A program made the position numbers and the translations under genes. Below the pieces are notes generated by a model, which did no database searches, was not told the origin of the DNA, and saw only the letters and a list, made by a program, of their open reading frames with translations. Positions 8,769 to 17,765 of a stretch of DNA of 64,000 bases are shown here, piece after piece. Each line of letters opens with the position of its first letter. Within the stretch, counting starts at the first letter, position 1. The stretch covers positions 54,417 to 118,416 of the forward strand of contig NZ_AUJU01000017.1 in the NCBI RefSeq assembly GCF_000424385.1, in the 5' to 3' direction. The stretch comes from Butyrivibrio sp. LC3010. Lineage in GTDB: Bacteria > Bacillota > Clostridia > Lachnospirales > Lachnospiraceae.

Positions 8769-10301
8769 ATGGATAGAATCAAAAAAGACATAAATTCAAT
8801 AGTAGCGTATATTTTTACCCTGGTACTCATAATCTTTGCGTACCAGGGATTTTATAGATTTGGGTTTGGATCAGATACAATGATTCATTATCTAAGTCCG
8901 CTAATTAACATCGAGTCTGAATTCACATATGGTCGTTATATCCCGTTTGTTATGGAACTGCTTCTATATAAAATGGGAATAATATTGCCTGATAAATATA
9001 AATATTTCTTTATACTCCATATTTTTATTGTGTCCCTTGGTGCGTTTATATATCAGCAAGTCATCATGGCAAAGGTAAAAAAGAATAGTGAATTTGGCAG
9101 TATTTATGAAGAGTATTTCGGAAGAGCACTTCTTATTTTGCCTTTTATCAGTACTCTGTTTTCAGAATATCTGATGTTTCCTGAGTGCTTTGTTTACAGT
9201 TTTTATGTGTTATTTACTGCAATCGCGCTTTATTTTTTTTCCGGGAAGAAATATGTCTTGGCTGCCATATTCATGATACTTGGAGGATCGACATATCAGG
9301 TCTCTGTGATTGTCTGTGCAATATATGCACTTTTGTACATTCTGATCGAGGGCAACTATGTGCTGAATATTAAAATGCTGGTAAGAGGACTTATAGTTTC
9401 TTTCAGCTGTCTTTTTGTGGGACTCCTGAATTATGAATCCACCAAATTGATGCAGTTTTTGGGAGTTATGACAGATAACCCGAAGCCCATTTCATCGGTG
9501 GGGGTTCTGGATAGTATAGCCGGTGTAATAAGACTTTTTTGGGACTTCCTTAAAAATGGAATAGGACTGCTTCCGGTTCCTTTTATAAATCTGTTAGTTG
9601 TTATTGTAATCACTTTATTACTCATAATTTCGCGTAAGAAGGAAAATGAAAGAGTATTTACGTTCCTGTTTGCAGGAATTGTGATGTTTTTACTTGCGCT
9701 GGCGATTCCACTTATTCAGTCTAAGGCACCGCGAGTTATATATACGCTTTATGCTGCGCTTGGATGCATGGCTTTTCTTGGATATGTTCAATTAGGCGCA
9801 AGGGTTAAAAAGTATGCGCAGGCTGTAACCATGATTGCTGTTATTGTACAGATTTTTTCCTGCCAGCAGATTGCCATAAATCACTACATATCCAACACGC
9901 AGGATTTAGCATGTGCAGAAGCTGTACTTAATAAAATTGACAATTACGAAGAAATAAATGGAGTTACGGTAGATGAAATAGCTGTGTGTGTAGATGATGA
10001 GTCCTTTAATTACTACGAAAATGTCTACTATACATTAGATCAGATAAATGAGCGTACGTCCAGAAATGTAGCGTATAGTCTTTTAGAGTATACGAACAAT
10101 CTGAAAAACAGCGCAGATGATAATAATTTCGTTAATACAGAAGAGACAAATGGAACTCCTTATGGAAGGCGATTCAAAAAGAGTTCTATGTCCGGGAATA
10201 AAGTCAGAAAAAAGTATTTCAAAGATATGAATTGGGATCATTTTGATGTAGATGAGCAGGTAGTGATTGATGGTAACACTGCATATTGGTGCATCTATTA
10301 A
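8769..10301 (+). CDS. Polytopic membrane protein, GtrII-like glucosyltransferase family
   Basis: 510 residues with about ten hydrophobic segments spread through the first 380 residues, and a soluble C-terminal domain of about 130 residues. The N-terminal arrangement (YQGFYRFGFGSDTMIHY, then FSEYLMFPECFVYSFYVLFTAIALYFF) resembles the GtrII glucosyltransferase family, which adds glucose to surface polysaccharide using lipid-linked sugar; the acceptor cannot be told here. The start is two bases after the asnS stop, so translation is probably coupled. A terminator lies 136 bases after the stop. Confidence 0.7.
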   Translation: MDRIKKDINSIVAYIFTLVLIIFAYQGFYRFGFGSDTMIHYLSPLINIESEFTYGRYIPFVMELLLYKMGIILPDKYKYFFILHIFIVSLGAFIYQQVIMAKVKKNSEFGSIYEEYFGRALLILPFISTLFSEYLMFPECFVYSFYVLFTAIALYFFSGKKYVLAAIFMILGGSTYQVSVIVCAIYALLYILIEGNYVLNIKMLVRGLIVSFSCLFVGLLNYESTKLMQFLGVMTDNPKPISSVGVLDSIAGVIRLFWDFLKNGIGLLPVPFINLLVVIVITLLLIISRKKENERVFTFLFAGIVMFLLALAIPLIQSKAPRVIYTLYAALGCMAFLGYVQLGARVKKYAQAVTMIAVIVQIFSCQQIAINHYISNTQDLACAEAVLNKIDNYEEINGVTVDEIAVCVDDESFNYYENVYYTLDQINERTSRNVAYSLLEYTNNLKNSADDNNFVNTEETNGTPYGRRFKKSSMSGNKVRKKYFKDMNWDHFDVDEQVVIDGNTAYWCIY

Positions 10302-10436
10302 GATATATGTTATATGTAAGCTTATGTGATCGCCATTACTTCAATAGCAAGATGATACCGGCTAATGATTGAAAGGTAATAATTTGTAGGTGATAACTGC
10401 ATATCAGATGATCTTTGAATAATCAAATTTATTTAA

Positions 10437-10472
10437 TGCCTCCTTACACATAATGTGTGAAGGAGGTATTTT
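10437..10472 (+). terminator. Rho-independent terminator after the GtrII-like gene
   Basis: CCTCCTT-ACACA (10439-10450) pairs with TGTGTGAAGGAGG (ending 10466) and is followed by TATTTTTC. The stretch 10302-10436 before it shows nothing else recognisable. Confidence 0.8.
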
Positions 10473-10543
10473 TCAAGCAAAAAATTGTTCATATGATATA
10501 ATTAATATGATAAAAAGTTTTGTTTATAAGCAATGGGGAATAA

Positions 10544-11983
10544 ATGAAAAGATTTAATTTTAAGATATTTAATAGGATATTGTGCATAGGTTTAACTGCA
10601 GCTACGCTTACTTTTACTACGACTACGGCTTTTGCTACAACAAGTGAAGAACTGAAAAAGCAGCAGAAAGAACTTGAGAAGCAACAGAAGGAGCTTGAAA
10701 AACAGCAGAACGACATTGAGTCTCAAAAAAAGGAAAGCCAAAGTGGATTAAACAGTGCAAATCAAAACATCAGTTCAATCCAGGGAGAACAGGCTGAAAT
10801 CCAGGAAGGAATTGATGAAGCTAAGGAAGAACTCACAGGGCTCCTTACAAGTATTGATCTCATTCAGGCAGATATCGAAGACACGCAGATAAAAATAGAG
10901 AAAACACAACAGGAATATGAGGAAGCAAAAGCACAGGAAGAAACTCTCTATGATGCCATGAAGAAGAGAATAAAATTCATGTATGAGAAAGGAGAATTTT
11001 CTTATGCTGAGATTCTGCTTCAGGCTGAAAGTGTTGGAGATATGTTGAACAAAGCCGGTTATGTAGAGGAATTGTATGACTATGATAGAACTAAACTGGC
11101 TGAATTTATAGGAGCTAAGGAAGCTGCAAAGCAGTATGGCGATGAGCTTGAGGAGGCTAAGTCTGAGCTGGAAACTTCTCAATATGAGCTTAAGGAAGAA
11201 CAGGCGCATGTTGAACAGGTAATAGACCGATATAGAAAACAGTATGCCAATTTTGATGTTCAGCTGGCTAAAGCAAGGCAAAGTGCGGCATTATATACCG
11301 CGCAATTGCAGCAGCAAACGGCTCAGATTAAAGAATTACAGGCTAAAATTGATGCCAAACAGGATGAGGTAAAGAAAACTAAAAAAGCCGCTGATGCAGC
11401 TGCTTCAAAGGAAGCGGAAGAAGCCAGAAAAAAGAAAGAAGCAGAGGAAGCTGCAAAGAAAAAGGCTAAAGAAGAAAAAGAGGCAAAGGAAGCAGAACTA
11501 CTTGCTCAAAATAATGATGACGATGATGATCCGGATGATGGAGACAACACTCAGGAGAGTTCATCAGATGCATCAAATGCTGCCAGCGAAGCTTCATCAG
11601 CAGCACCGGCAAATACAGTACCTGCTCCGTCGGGTTCTGCGACAGGTCAGAATATTGCTAATTATGCATGCCAGTTTGTTGGTAATCCTTATGTTGCGGG
11701 AGGAACAAGTCTGACTAACGGCGCTGATTGTTCCGGCTTTGTATATGCTGTTTATAAACAATTTGGAATAACTGTTCCAAGATCATCATATTCACAGGCA
11801 ACATACGGCAGAGAGGTTTCATATCAGAATGCTCAGGCAGGAGACGTTATATATTATGGCGGACATGTTGCAATCTATCTTGGTGGCGGCAAAATCGTTC
11901 ATGCCAGTACCGCCAGAACAGGAATAAAATATGAAAATGCGACATACAGGACGATATTGACTATTAGAAGATTTGTAGGATGA
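10544..11983 (+). CDS. Secreted NlpC/P60 peptidoglycan endopeptidase with coiled coil (PcsB/CwlO-like)
   Basis: 479 residues. A signal peptide (1-32, ending AFA) is followed by a long coiled coil (about 35-330) that begins with Lys-Gln-Glu repeats, then an Ala/Lys/Glu run, an acidic patch of consecutive Asp, and a Ser/Ala linker. The C-terminal NlpC/P60 domain (about 368-479) has the catalytic Cys in GADCSGFVYAV, His in GGHVAIYLG and a polar residue at IVHAS. Such proteins cleave D,L-bonds in peptidoglycan stem peptides and are usually controlled by FtsEX through the coiled coil. The downstream dGTPase frame overlaps its stop. Confidence 0.9.
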   Translation: MKRFNFKIFNRILCIGLTAATLTFTTTTAFATTSEELKKQQKELEKQQKELEKQQNDIESQKKESQSGLNSANQNISSIQGEQAEIQEGIDEAKEELTGLLTSIDLIQADIEDTQIKIEKTQQEYEEAKAQEETLYDAMKKRIKFMYEKGEFSYAEILLQAESVGDMLNKAGYVEELYDYDRTKLAEFIGAKEAAKQYGDELEEAKSELETSQYELKEEQAHVEQVIDRYRKQYANFDVQLAKARQSAALYTAQLQQQTAQIKELQAKIDAKQDEVKKTKKAADAAASKEAEEARKKKEAEEAAKKKAKEEKEAKEAELLAQNNDDDDDPDDGDNTQESSSDASNAASEASSAAPANTVPAPSGSATGQNIANYACQFVGNPYVAGGTSLTNGADCSGFVYAVYKQFGITVPRSSYSQATYGREVSYQNAQAGDVIYYGGHVAIYLGGGKIVHASTARTGIKYENATYRTILTIRRFVG

Positions 11984-12021
11984 TCTTGCCAGAGGCTGAG
12001 ATTGTCAGAGGAGATTTTATA

Positions 12022-13452
12022 TTGGAGTGGAAGAAATTACTTTGTGGAGAACGAATCAGGCCAATTAGCAGGCATGAAGGCTCAAAGGATCTTAGGAGTG
12101 AATTTGAAAAGGATTATCACAGAATAATAGGAAGTGCATCATTTAGAAGACTTCAGGATAAAACGCAGGTTTTTCCATTGGATCAATCTGACTTTGTACG
12201 CACCAGGCTTACACATTCACTGGAAGTATCTTCATTTTGTAAATCGCTTGGACAGAATATTGCGAGAAAAATTGTAACTGAAATAAAAGATGAGAGCTTT
12301 GAAGCATCATATCAGCAGGATATATGCGATATTCTCCAATGTGCCGGGCTTTTACACGATATTGGAAATCCTCCTTTTGGGCACTTTGGGGAGACCGTGA
12401 TAAGAGAATGGTTTAAAGAGAACCTGCCAAAGCTTAATTTTGAGCTGGATTCCTTTGGAGAAGGGAAAACTTTAAGTCAGATTCTAAATCCACAGATGCA
12501 GAATGATTTTTACAATTTTGAAGGTAATACACAGGCTTTGCGACTTGTTACCAAACTTCATTATCTTGTTGATGAACACGGTATGAATCTTTCCAAGGCT
12601 CTGCTTGCTACAATAATAAAATACCCGGTATCTTCACTGAACGTAGATAAAAAAAGTAAGGATATCTGCTGTCACAAAATGGGTTACTATTATGCAGATA
12701 GAGAGCTTTTCAGAGATATTGAGTATTCCTGCGGATTAAATGGAAGACGGCATCCATTAACATACATATTGGAAGCTGCTGATGATATTGCATATAGGAC
12801 TGCAGATATTGAGGATTCATATAAAAAGGGAAGAATCAGCTTTGATATATTATTGAGGGAACTTGAATTAAGATGTTATGAGGATAATTCTGACAAAGAA
12901 TACCGATCACTTATAGAAACACTTAAATACAGATATGAAAAGGGTATTGAGCATGGAGTAAATGATCCCGGAGAATATGCAGTACAGAACTGGATAGTTG
13001 CAGTTCAGGGCAAGTTGATTTATCAGGCGACAGAAAGCTTTGCATCACATTATACTGCTATAATGGATGGCTCCTTTGGGCAAGAACTTCTTGACGGAAC
13101 TGAGGGCAAGCATATTGTAGATGCACTTGGAGATATAGCCGTAAAATATGCCTTTAATTCAGAACCTATACTTAAGATAGAAGTGAGCGCTAATCAGATT
13201 TTGTCTTATCTTTTAGACAGACTTGTTCCTGCAGCCATTTATTATGACACAGATAAAAAGCTAAGACCTATCGATTTGAGAATGATTTCATTTATCTCTG
13301 ATAATTATAAGAGAATATATCATATTTATTCAGAGGGAAGACCGGAGGATGAGAAATTATACTTGAGGCTTCTGCTTGTTACAGACTATATATGCGGAAT
13401 GACAGATAGTTACGCAAAAAGATTGTATCAGGAGCTCAATGGTCTGATTTAA
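12022..13452 (+). CDS. dgt: dGTP triphosphohydrolase (HD domain)
   Basis: 476 residues from the TTG at 12022. That start has AGAGGAG eight bases upstream and gives the usual N-terminus EWKKLLCGERIRP; the frame also opens at an ATG at 11980, four bases inside the previous gene, which would give 490 residues with a weak binding site. The enzyme hydrolyses dGTP to deoxyguanosine and triphosphate. Seen: RRLQDKTQVFPL and TRLTHSLEVSSFCKSLG near the N-terminus, the metal-binding HD motif GLLHDIGNPPFGHFGE, and EAADDIAYRTADIEDS. Confidence 0.92.
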   Translation: MEWKKLLCGERIRPISRHEGSKDLRSEFEKDYHRIIGSASFRRLQDKTQVFPLDQSDFVRTRLTHSLEVSSFCKSLGQNIARKIVTEIKDESFEASYQQDICDILQCAGLLHDIGNPPFGHFGETVIREWFKENLPKLNFELDSFGEGKTLSQILNPQMQNDFYNFEGNTQALRLVTKLHYLVDEHGMNLSKALLATIIKYPVSSLNVDKKSKDICCHKMGYYYADRELFRDIEYSCGLNGRRHPLTYILEAADDIAYRTADIEDSYKKGRISFDILLRELELRCYEDNSDKEYRSLIETLKYRYEKGIEHGVNDPGEYAVQNWIVAVQGKLIYQATESFASHYTAIMDGSFGQELLDGTEGKHIVDALGDIAVKYAFNSEPILKIEVSANQILSYLLDRLVPAAIYYDTDKKLRPIDLRMISFISDNYKRIYHIYSEGRPEDEKLYLRLLLVTDYICGMTDSYAKRLYQELNGLI

Positions 13453-13557
13453 TATAACTTTGATTTGTGCTTTTTGCTTGCATTTTTCCTGTATTACATT
13501 TATTGTAATTGGAGCAATAACTTGTTTTTATAATAATCACCTATGAAAGAGGATAAT

Positions 13558-15213
13558 ATGGCAAGAGAAATGGTTGTAGTTCTTGACTTTGGCGGACAGT
13601 ATAAGCAGCTGATCGCAAGACGTGTCAGGGAATGTAATGTATATTGTGAGATACACCCTTACAATATCGGGCTTGATGAACTTCGCAAGATGAATCTCAA
13701 AGGAATCATTTTAACAGGTGGTCCTAATAGTGTTTATGGAGATCAAGCAGTATTATGTGACAAGGAGCTTTTTTATCTTGGAGTTCCGGTGTTGGGCATA
13801 TGTTATGGTGCTCAGCTTACTGCATTTTTAAATGGTGGTGAGGTTAAGACCGCTCCAGTAAGTGAGTACGGGAAAACAGAAACATTTTTGGATACTGCAT
13901 CAGCACTTTTTAACGGTTTTATTGAAAACGAGGAAGGTATTCCTGTTCGCTATTCAGATAATGCTTTTGAAAGCGAGCTTAATGATGGAGAAATCGGTGG
14001 TGCCAAGGCTGTTGTTACAACATGGATGAGCCATACTGACTATATTTCCAAGGCACCTGAAGGCTTTAAGGTAATTGCTAAAACAGCAAACTGCCCTGTT
14101 GCAGCCATGGAAAACCAGGATAGAAATATTTATGCTGTACAGTTCCATCCGGAAGTAATGCATACAGAGTGCGGTACAATGATGCTCAGAAATTTCGTTA
14201 TGAATATTTGTGGCTGTGCCGGTGACTGGAAAATGGCTGATTTCGTTGAACGCAGCATAAAGGAAATCCGCGAGAAGGTTGGAGATGGTCGTGCTCTTTG
14301 CGCACTCTCAGGAGGAGTAGATTCATCAGTAGCAGCAGTTCTTATGAGTAAGGCCATAGGTAAACAATTAACCTGCGTATTTGTAGATCATGGTCTTCTT
14401 AGGAAAAATGAAGGCGATGAAGTTGAGGCTGTATTTGGTCCTGATGGTGACTATGACCTTAATTTTATTCGTGTAAATGCTCAGGAAAGATTTTATGAAG
14501 CACTTAAGGGTGTTGAAGAGCCTGAGAAGAAAAGAAAAATAATCGGAGAAATGTTCATCCGTGTATTTGAGGAAGAAGCCAAAAAGATTGGCGCGGTCGA
14601 TTTCCTCGTACAGGGAACGATTTATCCCGATGTTGTAGAAAGTGGAATCGGAGAGGGTGCTGTTATTAAGTCCCATCATAACGTAGGCGGACTCCCTGAT
14701 TATGTTGATTTCAAGGAAATAATTGAACCTCTCAGAATGCTCTTTAAGGATGAAGTAAGAGCTTCAGGATTGGAGCTTGGAATTCCTGAACACCTTGTTT
14801 TCAGACAGCCTTTCCCCGGACCGGGACTTGGAATCAGAATAATTGGTGAAGTAACCGCTGAGAAAGTAAGAATTGTTCAGGACGCAGATGCAATATACCG
14901 TGAGGAGATTGCAAAGGCAGCAGCATCCTACCGCGAAGAGAATGGTAAAAATCCTTCCTGGTTACCTGCTCAGTATTTTGCAGCACTTACAAACATGCGC
15001 TCAGTAGGCGTTATGGGAGATTTCAGAACCTACGATTACGCGGTTGCCCTTCGTGCAGTAAATACTTCAGACTTCATGACAGCTGATGCTACAAACCTTC
15101 CTTGGGAAATATTACAGACTGTTATGAACAGAATTATTAATGAGGTAAAGGGAGTCAACAGAGTAATGTACGATCTGACTTCTAAACCACCGGGAACAAT
15201 TGAGCTTGAGTGA
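13558..15213 (+). CDS. guaA: GMP synthase (glutamine-hydrolysing)
   Basis: 551 residues. It converts XMP to GMP. The N-terminal class I glutamine amidotransferase domain (1-200) shows the nucleophile Cys in GICYGAQ and the His-Glu pair in FHPEV. The ATP-pyrophosphatase domain shows the P-loop [10 protein letters not shown], and the C-terminal dimerisation domain ends in PPGTIELE. The ATG at 13558 is preferred over one at 13543 because AGAGG lies five bases before it and the family starts at this point. No purine riboswitch is visible in the 105 bases upstream. Confidence 0.97.
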   Translation: MAREMVVVLDFGGQYKQLIARRVRECNVYCEIHPYNIGLDELRKMNLKGIILTGGPNSVYGDQAVLCDKELFYLGVPVLGICYGAQLTAFLNGGEVKTAPVSEYGKTETFLDTASALFNGFIENEEGIPVRYSDNAFESELNDGEIGGAKAVVTTWMSHTDYISKAPEGFKVIAKTANCPVAAMENQDRNIYAVQFHPEVMHTECGTMMLRNFVMNICGCAGDWKMADFVERSIKEIREKVGDGRALCALSGGVDSSVAAVLMSKAIGKQLTCVFVDHGLLRKNEGDEVEAVFGPDGDYDLNFIRVNAQERFYEALKGVEEPEKKRKIIGEMFIRVFEEEAKKIGAVDFLVQGTIYPDVVESGIGEGAVIKSHHNVGGLPDYVDFKEIIEPLRMLFKDEVRASGLELGIPEHLVFRQPFPGPGLGIRIIGEVTAEKVRIVQDADAIYREEIAKAAASYREENGKNPSWLPAQYFAALTNMRSVGVMGDFRTYDYAVALRAVNTSDFMTADATNLPWEILQTVMNRIINEVKGVNRVMYDLTSKPPGTIELE

Positions 15214-15292
15214 CATATGTGTCATAGGGCAAAGCAGATTACCTTCCAAGAGGTAAAATGTTTTATCCTAAAAGAATTAAATAGAACACAAG

Positions 15293-15345
15293 TAACAGAC
15301 CTTGAAAAGGACTAACGAGGCTCCTTTCCAAGGTCTGTTCTTTTA
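15293..15345. terminator. Terminator between guaA and the convergent XRE gene
   Basis: ACAGACCTTG (15295-15304) plus AAAGG pairs with CCTTT and CAAGGTCTGT (to about 15338), followed by TCTTTTA. The T-run overlaps the stop codon of the XRE gene on the other strand. Confidence 0.85.
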
Positions 15346-15690
15346 GCTTATGCCTGCTATTTTGTTTGCGTATGCGATTAACCGTTTTCTCGTTTCGGTT
15401 TCCGGATTTTGGCATAATTTGATGATTTCGAATAGTTCTGGATCTGATGCTCTTGATATGGTATAGGATATGGGGCTGGAATCATCGGTAAGGTTCATCA
15501 GGTATTCTTTGGAAGTATCCAAAACCTGAGCAATTACTTCTAAAGTCTGTATAGAAGGTGTTCTGGTACCTGATTCGTACCTCAGATAAGCAGGTTGAGA
15601 GAGTTGCATTCTTTTGGCTGCTTCCATCTTGCTGATTCCAAGTTTCTCTCTGCACTCTTTTAATCTGTATATATTTAGTGAAATACTCAT
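15343..15690 (-). CDS. XRE-family helix-turn-helix transcriptional regulator
   Basis: 115 residues. Residues about 8-62 are an HTH_3 domain (LKECREKLGISKMEAAKRMQ, SQPAYLRYESGTRTPSIQTL, IAQVLDTSKEYLMNL), as in phage repressors. The C-terminal 45 residues are a helical tail with no recognised domain. AAGGAG lies 12 bases before the ATG. It is divergent from a small ORF, and its own promoter (TTGATG, 17 bases, TATAAT) overlaps one of three near-identical palindromes, which suggests it represses itself and the neighbouring genes (inference). Confidence 0.88.
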   Translation of the reverse strand: MSISLNIYRLKECREKLGISKMEAAKRMQLSQPAYLRYESGTRTPSIQTLEVIAQVLDTSKEYLMNLTDDSSPISYTISRASDPELFEIIKLCQNPETETRKRLIAYANKIAGIS

Positions 15691-15742
15691 ACTTTCTGAA
15701 AACTCCTTCGAAAACAGTATTTGATTTCGGTGCTATCTGTTG

Positions 15743-15790
15743 ATTATACCATTGGAATATGATACCATCAACACATACCAATGGTATACT
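15743..15790. promoter_or_regulatory. Divergent promoters with two copies of the TATACCAwTGGTATA operator
   Basis: Operator 1 (15745-15759, TATACCATTGGAATA, one mismatch) covers the -10 box TATAAT (minus strand, 15743-15748) of the XRE gene, whose -35 TTGATG lies 17 bases upstream of it. Operator 2 (15775-15787, ATACCAATGGTAT, perfect) runs into TATACT (15785-15790), a plausible -10 for the rightward small ORF. The matching operator 3 lies at 16182-16200. Confidence 0.7.
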
Positions 15791-15875
15791 ATAGAATAAA
15801 TTTTGATACCAAAGCAAATCCTCTGACATTGGAGGGGTGAAGGTTTTGCTGGAGCGGATGAGGAGGAATCAAACG

Positions 15876-16066
15876 ATGGCACCGAATATAAAAGATATGG
15901 AGAACAGACTGAACACATTGTATTGGACTGATTCTAAAAAGTACATGGAATTATTGGATGTGATAAAAGGGATGGGTTTAAAGTCTATCGAAATCCTAAG
16001 GGAAAGCATAGAGTGCAGATGGATATGAGCAATGCCTTTGGCGGTATATTCAAAGATTTTTTTTAG
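15876..16066 (+). pseudogene. Small ORF interrupted by a one-base frame change (decay or -1 frameshift)
   Basis: AGGAGG nine bases before the ATG at 15876 opens a frame starting MAPNIKDMENRLNTLYWTDS that ends at 16028 (50 residues). At the TTTAAAG at about 15980 the -1 frame continues far more convincingly: KVYRNPKGKHRVQ, then AFGGIFKDFF, stopping at 16066 and giving about 63 residues. The frame-0 extension (SIEILRESIECRWI) looks unnatural. Either one base was lost after AAAG, or ribosomes shift -1 at T TTA AAG, a heptamer in the correct phase. I recall similar short proteins from mobile elements but no function. Confidence 0.6.
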
Positions 16067-16080
16067 TGCAGATATAGTAG

Positions 16081-16117
16081 CATTCGGTGAAAACACATTT
16101 TGTGATTTCACCGAATG
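16081..16117. repeat. 12-bp stem hairpin downstream of the small ORF
   Basis: CATTCGGTGAAA (16081-16092) pairs perfectly with TTTCACCGAATG (16106-16117) around a 13-base loop. There is no T-run on either side, so it is not a standard terminator; it may protect the 3' end or bind a protein. Confidence 0.6.
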
Positions 16118-16181
16118 GATTTACTGAACTTAAATAAAAGAATATATGTTATTGATTGCACCAATGATATGTGATACTGTC

Positions 16182-16200
16182 ATTATACCATTGGTATAAT
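16182..16200 (+). promoter_or_regulatory. Perfect 19-bp palindromic operator upstream of the 370-residue protein
   Basis: ATTATACCATTGGTATAAT is a perfect palindrome with one central base and matches both operators in front of the XRE gene. It ends 13 bases before the ATG at 16214. If the TATAAT inside it were the -10 box, the transcript would start only about seven bases before the ATG and omit the GAGGA binding site. An upstream promoter (GATACT at 16173-16178 as -10) blocked by repressor is therefore also possible. Confidence 0.7.
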
Positions 16201-16213
16201 AGAGGACCTTAAT

Positions 16214-17326
16214 ATGAATAATAACAGAAATTATGGTTATAAAACTGAAAGGAGAATTCCGGCACTTCCATCGACGTTGGCGCTGACTCTAACAGAGGCA
16301 GAATGTTACTTACAAATAGCTGCGCTTGATCTGTATAGCCGAATTTGGATAGGACAATATGACCGGATTGATGATATTTATATTTATGATACAGGTTCTA
16401 GGTGGAACAAGGATTCGAGAAGACATAGTCTTTTTCAGGAGATTCGTAATATTCTGATTCCTTCTTTGCTGGGGATGGGCGATTATTCATCATGCTCTTT
16501 GGGAATATGGAGTGAAAAAACTGATATTAGGGCCATCAATGCATATGATATACAGCAACGACTTAGATATGAGTTGTCTTGGTACAAGAACCCCGAGGGG
16601 GATATAACGATAGACTATGATACACCCATGATCCGAGGAAGTAATGGTGATTTTTCTGTATTTTGTGAGACTACTGATGAAGGAGTATACGCTACTTTAT
16701 ATTTGTCGCAGGAGCATTTGATAGTAATGCAGACTTCATTAGAAGTATATAGTTTCCTTATCAATCGCAAAATGCATGAGACTTTTAAGTATTATACATC
16801 TGATGAAGAGGTGCTTTCTCTAGCCGAAGAACTCACCAGGATATATAAGGAATATGAGTACCTCTCTTTTTCTTCTGATACGAATTATGGAATGGAGAGG
16901 TATCGGAATCTGATAGACAAGACATCAAAGATTATGGAAAAGATTAAGGATGTAAATGAAGAGAAAGCGTATAAAGATTTCATTCGGATTAACATATCTC
17001 CGACAAATCCTTTTATACCATTAGACGATGCGCTGAGAATACTAGACCAGCCATTTGAGCATTTTAAGAAATGCAGGAGGAAGTTCCCTCCCCAAAACGT
17101 ATTAGAACTGCCTGGAGCAGGGTTTCTTACTAGAATGCGTGGAAAGGAACGTGCTACAACAGACTATCTATTGGTATGGTATGAATCGTCAACCAAAACA
17201 GAATACTATTTTGAAGGAGAGGATTATATAATTAAACATGATGGTAAAATTGACCTTCCAGATGACATAATGCTATTTATTCGAAAAAAGTGTCAAGAGA
17301 TGAGGAATAAGAACACTGGGGAATGA
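16214..17326 (+). CDS. Uncharacterised protein of an XRE-linked accessory module
   Basis: 370 residues, no signal peptide or membrane segment. The N-terminal half (about 24-150) contains LTEAECYLQIAALDLYSRIW, GQYD, LGIWSEKTDIRAINAYDIQ and LRYELSWYKNPEGD; I have a memory of such a domain in proteins from clostridial mobile elements, without known function. The C-terminal part (about 270-365) is a second, possibly separate domain with LLVWYESSTKTEYYFEGEDY. A GAGGAC site precedes the ATG. The operator immediately upstream places it under the XRE regulator. The stop overlaps the lost start of the Bro-N remnant. Confidence 0.7.
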   Translation: MNNNRNYGYKTERRIPALPSTLALTLTEAECYLQIAALDLYSRIWIGQYDRIDDIYIYDTGSRWNKDSRRHSLFQEIRNILIPSLLGMGDYSSCSLGIWSEKTDIRAINAYDIQQRLRYELSWYKNPEGDITIDYDTPMIRGSNGDFSVFCETTDEGVYATLYLSQEHLIVMQTSLEVYSFLINRKMHETFKYYTSDEEVLSLAEELTRIYKEYEYLSFSSDTNYGMERYRNLIDKTSKIMEKIKDVNEEKAYKDFIRINISPTNPFIPLDDALRILDQPFEHFKKCRRKFPPQNVLELPGAGFLTRMRGKERATTDYLLVWYESSTKTEYYFEGEDYIIKHDGKIDLPDDIMLFIRKKCQEMRNKNTGE

Positions 17327-17645
17327 TAAAGTACAGTTATTTGAAGATCAGCCGATAAGGACAGCTTGGGTAGAGGATGAAGAGGAGTGGTATTTCTCTG
17401 TTGTTGATGTTGTTGGAGCTCTTACGGAGCAGAGCGATTATGAAAAAGCCAGAAAATATTGGAATAAGTTGAAGCAGAGACTCAAAGAAGAAGAAAGTCA
17501 ACTGGTGACAAAATGTCACCAGTTGAAAATGACTGCTCAAGATGGAAAGAAAAGATTTACGGATGTGGCTAATGCTGAACAAATACTTCGCCTGATCCAA
17601 TCTGTGCCATCAAAGATTTATTGTGGGGATGATTGTGGAACATAA
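17321..17645 (+). pseudogene. Truncated Bro-N (phage antirepressor-type) gene
   Basis: The frame 17325-17645 encodes a recognisable Bro-N domain: DKVQLFEDQPIRTAWVEDEE, WYFSVVDVVGALTEQSDY, ARKYWNKLKQRLKEEE, LVTKCHQLKMTAQDGKKRFT and EQILRLIQSVPSK, after which homology stops abruptly. No start codon is in frame. The ATG at 17323 overlaps the previous stop in the usual ATGA fashion but is one base out of frame; one extra G after ATG would restore MDKVQLF. So the gene has lost a base at its start and its C-terminal half. Bro-N proteins are typical of phages and mobile elements. Confidence 0.75.
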
Positions 17646-17659
17646 TTGTAGGTTTACAG

Positions 17660-17765
17660 ATGCGGTTTTACATAGATAACGAGGTGACCGCGATATATGG
17701 CATCTCCGGTGGTGATCTTACTTACGGAGTTCTTAAACATCTCGACTATGAAAAACCGCATAATA
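17660..17765 (+). pseudogene. Fragment of an S66 (LD-carboxypeptidase/MccF-like) peptidase gene
   Basis: A frame from the ATG at 17660 reads DNEVTAIYGISGGDLTYG then VLKHLDYEKPHNII, which resembles the segment around the nucleophile turn and the LDY motif of S66 peptidases. Only about 35 codons remain; nothing upstream or downstream continues the homology, and the open frame runs on to 17785 inside the opposite rpiB gene. Identification rests on this short stretch, so it is tentative. Confidence 0.5.

Noticed and set aside
11394..11714. 106-codon ORF within the NlpC/P60 gene
   Set aside because: It is a shadow frame of the Ala/Lys/Glu repeat region.
13453..13557. Purine riboswitch before guaA
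   Set aside because: No TATA/ATAA-type core or the paired loops of the purine aptamer can be found.
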